NCBI RefSeq assembly: GCF_932276165.1
Contig: NC_064000.1
Location: 4,464,001 to 4,528,000 of the forward strand
DNA length: 64,000 nt
Reading direction: 5' to 3'
DNA from: Plutella xylostella
Lineage: Eukaryota; Arthropoda; Insecta; Lepidoptera; Plutellidae
In this document: in pieces, positions 57,791 to 64,000 of the stretch
Position numbering within the stretch: the stretch's first letter is position 1
Layout: each line of letters begins with the position of its first letter
The notes under the pieces: generated by a model
What the model was told of the DNA's origin: nothing
The model's input: only the letters and a program-made list of their open reading frames with translations
Databases searched by the model: none
Position numbers and translations under genes: made by a program

Positions 57791-60700
57791 TGTCTGTCTC
57801 AGGTTGGTCACTCAAATGGAACATTTGTGCATATTCTCCCTCCTAAAAACTTAGAACTTTCCACCACGCGGATCTACTGCAGAAGTTTGGAGGGTCAGAC
57901 ATCTAAATCTGCTCAATCAGAATGTGCAGGTTTCCTCTTTTTTTTCTTTCAACGTAACTTACACATTTACATATAATATTATTCTCACGAATGTTCCCGA
58001 AGGGGTCTCGCGTCAGAGGTGACTTGCAAGTCGCAAGCGTATTGTAGGTAACTACTATAATTACTTACTTTTTTACTTATTAAATAACTAAAACCTATCA
58101 ATTAAACACTATGGGTAGCAAGTAAGTTAATAAAAGAAGCTGGTTACAAATATAAATATTTAATAACAAAATTTCTTTATTTCAAACACGGCTAGCGTGC
58201 TAAACTTTGGGGATAGCTTAGCAATTCTACATAACCAATAATTAACTAGGTATCGGCCATGCCATGAGTTAGTTAATAGCAGATTTTAGAATAAAACATA
58301 AGTAGGTATAGGTACAGCTAATTATCAGGTAAGGTTTTGTGGCTTTCGTACAACTTAGACTGTGTCTACTAACACCATTGAAAAAAACACTTTACATAGT
58401 CGCGTCTTCTTAATTATTTTTTGGGTAGGTAACTACTTCTTGCAAAGTGTGCATTGTGCACTGCCTGACTTTACCTAATTTTAAACAGGCCATCCAGTAT
58501 ATACTATAATATTGGAGGTATTGTACCTTTGAAATAATGAAGACACTAGCACGGTGGCGACCATTTTTCTATGGTGAATGGATGAAAGGACTTGGGTTCA
58601 CAATTCACATCACATAGGGTTCACTATGTAGATACTTACTTACTTATAAATATTATGTGGTTATAAAGAATCTTTCGCCTGTGCATAACAATGAATACGT
58701 TTTTTTATATTAATGATATATAGGTATCTGATAAAGCTCACTATAACATCATCACAACAATTTCCACAACAGCCATCTTATTACCTAACACAGATTTTAG
58801 ACCATAATAAAGATTATAACTACCAACATAATACCTAATAACAACATACCTGCTTTAACATACTCATTATATTGTAATCTTTCCTCTTTATAATAATTAG
58901 GTACTTGCCTATATTAGTGTTGATATTTACTTCTCTCTCTTAAATTATTTCTTTTTCAGGTAACATTCAGAAATTCTAGCGATAAAGTAGATAAGTATGT
59001 ATCTGTCTTTTCCCGTTATCGTTGGGTACTTGCAGTTTAATATTTTAAGTAAATGATTGCCATTGATTTAAATGATCATACCTACCTATTTTAAATACAA
59101 TGTATACCTACTTCAAAATATAAATTACACAATTTCATTTCTATCCTTATAAACAACATTTAGATACCTGCTACAAACACTTTTCTTGATACAAAACATT
59201 TTAAGCACTTAATTAGTTATCATGTTTTTTTTTTAAATTCTATAAGTACTTACAAAAAGTTGCAAAACCATTTTGCAGATAGGGTTGCATAATTACGTAA
59301 TAAGCTCACCTTTTAATTCATAAGTGTAATATTTTTACTTAAGGTACACCTAAAAGCGTACAAATGAGCAAACATGTTAGGTGTACAAGCTTATTTTTTG
59401 CGAATTCGAAGGAGCGAGACATTTGGCAAAAGTCGATATATATTAATTATGTAAGTACTTGAATAAATTGTTATGTAACCCCATCTAGCTTTTGCAAAAT
59501 TCTGTAAGTAATCTTAGGTACATAACTTATACTTAATTTGAAAGATGCATTTGAATCAGTGCTTACTGCAATATTTTCGAGAGACTTAAGTGTCGATCTT
59601 GCTTTTTGTGCGATGTTTAAAATTCCAATTTAACAATATTTTAGTTAGTACAAACCCTATGTTTTAAAATGCCTGCTTAAGGCTTTATCTTTGGGATAAA
59701 AATCATGCCGACAATGTCTAAAATTCTGTAAGATAGTTGAAACCTTTACCAAACAGGCAGGCATAGCTTTTAATTCAATATACTTAAGTACATACACAAT
59801 CCTTGATTTTTTTCCTTTTATATAATTATTTACTGATATTTGATGCAGGCGGAGAACCAGAACAAAAAGAATTAAAGTCGTACATAAGTAGGTACAATAA
59901 ATAAGGTTTCAATTTATGTATTTAGTTAGCACCTAAATTATATAAACAAGGGACATACTTACTTACTTACCATTTCTCTAACGAGAAGATAATAAGTACG
60001 TACATTTACTTCATAATTTTAAAGACTGCTATCCTATTTACTTCAAACTCTTCAAAGTTATTTTAGTTGTACAGTCATCAACCGTATGGCAAAGTGTAGA
60101 AAATAAAAATGGACAAGGAGGAGGATTTAGTAAATCTAATATTTATAAAAAATAAACACTATTCGAGAGAGAATATATTTGTGGGATTAGGTAAGTAACT
60201 ATTTTAAGTAACTAGGAAAACGTGTTAAGATTGATACTTAGGTACCATCAAGATAAAGATTGAATACTTAAGTAAAAGTTAGTTAGCATATATGATGTGG
60301 ATTTAGTATGGATGTTTTTGTCTTGGATAAAAGCATGAATCTGTAGAATGATTACGAAAATATTATATCTTATAATTGTAATGAGGCTATAGCTTTATAG
60401 TTTATGTACAAACTGTGAGTATTTATTTGGCATTAGATTTGGCTCTACATGCAAAAACGAGTAGGTATTAATAAACAATGGTAGGTAGAGGTAAGTTTAA
60501 AAAAGTTACAACGCCGCACGGTTTTACAACGGAAACTCATCGTAATGTAACTTAATTAACTTTTGAACTATAACAAAACACTATAGGTATAGGTTAGTAA
60601 AATAGAGCATGATGTACGACACGACAGCTGTCAGTGGTGCCACTCTTGAACGGCGCAAGCATCTGTCAATCAAACGTCATGGGACTTGCTATATTTTACA

Positions 60701-61967
60701 AAGTATATGTGTACCTATTTATAAAAATGAGAATCTACGAAATTCGTAAGAATCATAATTTATTTTGAGGACGGAGTGATGGCATTTTTTTAGTTGTTGC
60801 CCATGTATTTTGATTTCGCTTTATTCAAATATAAAATTACGTTCTTATTTACTTAATAATAACATAAATTGAATCATTCACATTTAGTAAAAATAAATAC
60901 CTATATTCCCATTAAATAAAAAATAAAACTGCTTGTACGCGTGTACTTACATGTAAGTACATAATATACATAATATATTCCTACAGAAATATATAAGTAT
61001 TTACTGACCAAACCTTGAAACCTTGGTATCTGAGATTTAATTTAAAAAAAAACGTGATTTCCGCGTTGATCCTATGTATGGTTTCTGGTGCATTGAGTGG
61101 TTTCCTGAAAGTTCGCGGTTAAAGTTCCACCCTGTATACAATGTATACTTATCTATGAATCGCTACAAGTTTGAGAAAAATCTTAATCAAATTGGCACAT
61201 TTCAGTTTTTTCACCTAAAGTTTAAGAATGTGGTTTTAATAATAATTTTCAAATTTTGCTAAGAAAAAAATATATGATAAAGTGTGGTAACTGGTAGGTA
61301 ATTTAGATATTTCAGCGTCCTCTAAGTATCTTTAATAGTTTCAAAGAACACATTTTACAGACACTAATCAAAGTTTTAAATAGGAATACTTATGAAGAAA
61401 TATTCTATATATAAACATATAGTTATATATGTTTTGTTGGCAATAAGATTGTTTTTCCTGGATTTCAAAATAAGTCTCAATATTTCTAGACGCGTATACA
61501 ACAATTAACACTCAGTTTTATGCAAAAGAATCGAAAGTTGAACACTCAAGCCCCGACTCAAGAATCGACTTCAAAAGTTCAGAAAAGCTTTCCTATATTT
61601 CGTGCTCTGTAAAACGTGTGTTCTTTGAAAAGCGTCATTGTACAACTGCCTCGAAAACTGAATTTAGAACAACTGTTTTACATCAAGTCTTAAGTCCGAT
61701 ACTACAGAACTCCGACCAAATCTTACTTCGACGTATCACAATTCGACATGTCATGACAAAAAATGTCGATGTAAGGTTTTGTCGGATTTCAGCCACCGAT
61801 CGCTCGCCTGTTAAACATCTGTCTGATCCATACAAGTTACGTCAGCTTTGACAAGCAAGCGACGTTGCTTACGGATAGTTAACTGCTAATGTTCGGTGGT
61901 AGTAACCGCAGTGGACTTAAGACTCTGTAAACCGCCATCCTCGTACAACTATAGTTCGTGCGTGTCC
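57791..61967. other. AT-rich intergenic region, no supported gene
   Basis: More than 4 kb without a convincing frame or splice structure. 61500-61910 is less AT-rich and holds an imperfect palindrome (GATCGCTCGCCTGTTAAAC facing GACAAGCAAGCGACG) related to the outer MITE at 33332. The 3' untranslated region of calbindin-32 extends into the right end. Confidence 0.45.
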
Positions 61968-63388
61968 TCAGGGCGTGGCCACGTCCTCCTCCTGGTGGTG
62001 CCTGGCCAGCGCGAGGAGGATCATGGTGAGCTGCTTGCGGCTGATCTTGCCGTCGCTGGAGTATTCCACGCCCTGCAGGATCGTCTCCTCGAACTCGAGC
62101 AGGTCTTGCGCGTCGTAGTCCTGGGGATTCAGGGTTTTAGTTTAGTTTTAGTTTCATTTATATGTTAAACAAACAGACTCCTTAGCATGAATTTTCATCG
62201 TGAACGTGAAGTAGAATTCATCGAGTAATTTTGTATGAAAATATGAACAGCGCCCCTGGCGGTCCGTAGCAGAACAAAAATTTTCCTACAAAATTCATCG
62301 AGTAATTTTCACGATGAAAATTCATGCTAAGGGGTCAGCTTACAATAATTGCAGGTAATTAATATCTGAGTTTCCTCAGCTTAGAAATACACACATTTTA
62401 ACGTATTTGGTGAAAAAAAAATATGTATATATGTGGGTGTGGGTGGAGGATTAATGGTGGATGTTGGTTAGGTTATCATACGAGCAATGAAAAAGTTACA
62501 GTGACAAATCACCGAATTACTCCTAAACGGAAAAGGCTAGCTTAATGACGCCTTCTGTAATATTGAAGTACCTTTAACAGCGCATCAGAATATTGCTAAC
62601 TAAAAATTAAAATGTTGTGTGCAATTTTTTATTAGGTAAGTACATGTATTAAAAAAATAGGCAATTTAGTAAGTGCCGTTTTGTAAGTGGAAGTATTTTA
62701 TTCGATAACCTACTTATTTAGCTTAGGAAACGTTGCGGTGGCGCCCCTATATTAGGTTAAAATCAATAAAAGCTTTCAAAACCAGAGTTTGAAACTTTTT
62801 TTTTTATTGACTCAAAATCGCGGATGAATGATCCACTCTGTTACTCTGTACCTACAACAAAGTTACTTACGAACGACACTCGTAAGCTCCTCGGATTTGA
62901 AAGTGCTGAAAAGGATAAAAGTTTAGAGAAAATCGTCGAACTAACCTTTTTCACGAGCTCAAGCAAATCCTTCAGGAACCCTCTCAACTCTTCGTTCTCT
63001 ATCGATCCGTTGTTATCCTGGAATATAATATACATATATAATATTAGAAGGAATACATTTAGGTATTATAAGATTACATCCCATATGTAAGTAGGTATAT
63101 GTAGCTTATGTCTCTCTCTCGAGGACCTTTTCATAACTTTTTTAATATTTATTTAGTTTGGCCACTCCTTAGAGTCCTCAGTACCCATGTACATAATATA
63201 TATGTCAATGCAATCGACGCTTTTTTTGTATTTCTACTTTTGCAAAATGTAATCTCAGAAAATGTCTAAGAACCTATAAACGATTTTGTTGGTAGGCGCT
63301 AAAAGAAATACTTTATTTAGTGAAAACTTACTCGATCGTAAAGGGAAAATACTCTTTCGATGTCGTCCTTCGTTAACTTGGTAGCGCC
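61968..63388 (-). CDS. Cbp53E: Calbindin-32 (Cbp53E), last three exons, partial
   Basis: Minus-strand exons: 63332-63388 (continued from outside the window), 62946-63017, 61968-62120 (stop). All are phase 0 with GT-AG borders; 93 residues. They encode GATKLTKDDIERVFSLYDR, then DNNGSIENEELRGFLKDLL, then EFEETILQGVEYSSDGKISR and a tail ending EEDVATP. The fifth EF-hand loop (DRDNNGSIENEE) is canonical and split over an intron. The sixth is degenerate, as in Drosophila Cbp53E, which the whole segment matches closely. Calbindin-32 is a six-EF-hand cytosolic calcium buffer of neurons and some muscles. Exons for hands 1-4 must lie to the right of the window on this strand. Confidence 0.93.
62178..62335. 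mobile_element. Palindromic MITE in calbindin-32 last intron
   Basis: Arms CCTTAGCATGAATTTTCATC and GATGAAAATTCATGCTAAGG are perfect complements. Inner AATTCATCGAGTAATTTTGT recurs, so the unit has direct as well as inverted repeats. Confidence 0.8.
62478..62705. mobile_element. MITE, family 1, diverged copy
   Basis: Starts GAGCAATGAAAAAGTTACAG and shares AACGGAAAAGGCTAGCTTAA and CAGCGCATCAGAATATT-type interior with the copies at 40-279 and 8790-8923. The right end is eroded. Confidence 0.65.
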
Positions 63389-64000
63389 CTGTGGAAACAA
63401 ACACTGAGTTATAGGTACATTATAGGGACATTATTTATATTTACGTAAATAATTGTAGCGCATTATGAAATTACAGCCACCGCAGTACACTAGATCGCTT
63501 CTAGGGTTTGTGACCGTGAATAGCGTATTTTTTTTCACCGTTTTCCAAAATTCGTAGTACGGTCATGTGAAACCTGACCCCCCTCTCGGCTGTCCAATTT
63601 CAAAACACAGTAACAGCCAAGAGACAAAATGTTCAGGAGAGCCAAAAAACGTTTTTGTCCCTTCATTTCAATGCCCTGGTAAAACTATGATACATATCTA
63701 AACGAATGTAAGCTTAAAAGAACCGGCAGAACCAAGGCTTTACATACAATACTATTTCATTTAAATATGACTAATATTGTTGCTGTAATGCACAAAAGAA
63801 AACACTAACTAGGTTTTAAATGGTTTTCTCACCCTAAAACCGCCCTCACTGACCATTTTATAACCTAGTAAGAGCCATTATTGTGACAAGTAAAGTATAT
63901 TGAAATTGCAATAATAACGTAATAATTTATATGTTTTTTATTTTTTTACATGTTTTGGATCCTTCACATAATATAAATCAAATTTTGCAGCACTTTTACA
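63389..64000. other. Calbindin-32 intron, nothing further recognised
   Basis: Lies upstream of the 63332-63388 exon on the minus strand, so it is intron up to the window edge. I see no additional exon in it. Confidence 0.5.

Overview
The window is nuclear DNA of a lepidopteran insect, most likely a moth. Genes are intron-rich with GT-AG splicing, flanks are AT-rich, and there are many moth-type repeats: CTGT-rich dispersed repeats, tRNA-derived SINE heads, non-LTR tails ending in the EAFAQQW / GEAYVQQ motif, many MITEs, mariner and hAT elements. Most host genes are multi-exon; I rebuilt them by hand from splice sites, and in nearly all cases the exon phases close.

Layout. 1-17.5 kb is gene-poor and repeat-rich. 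Its best features are an apparently intact mariner (6846-8133), two MITEs abutting at one shared TAA (5163-5625), a 45-bp perfect hairpin (10086-10248) and a 712-bp hAT-type MITE (16311-17022). 17.6-42.6 kb is a gene cluster: an unrecognised 8-exon gene (+, 17572-21839); dysbindin (-, 22443-25961), convergent with it; an HAUS5-like augmin subunit (+, 26763-40395, 14 exons), divergent from dysbindin across about 800 bp; and a MADF-BESS protein (-, 41581-42553). 43-49 kb is intergenic, with a 1.2-kb TIR element and a 26-bp tandem array. 49.1-52.8 kb holds a four-finger C2H2 zinc-finger gene (+). 55.4-56.3 kb holds FKBP12 (-). The right edge holds the last three exons of calbindin-32 / Cbp53E (-); its 5' part lies outside the window.

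These genes have unrelated housekeeping or signalling roles (BLOC-1 trafficking, spindle microtubule branching, transcription, prolyl isomerisation, calcium buffering), so this is a neighbourhood and not a pathway.

The most unusual part is the HAUS5-like gene. Exon 8 is followed by two more copies of its 3' half within a minisatellite whose every unit carries a GTGAGT splice-donor motif, and the first copy is 2 bp short in a CG run, which breaks the frame. Exon 13 is followed by two decayed copies, one split by a 2.5-kb hAT insertion with a clean 8-bp target duplication. The unrecognised upstream gene also has a duplicated exon that is in frame and has usable splice sites. I found no evidence of a prokaryote-type or defence system.
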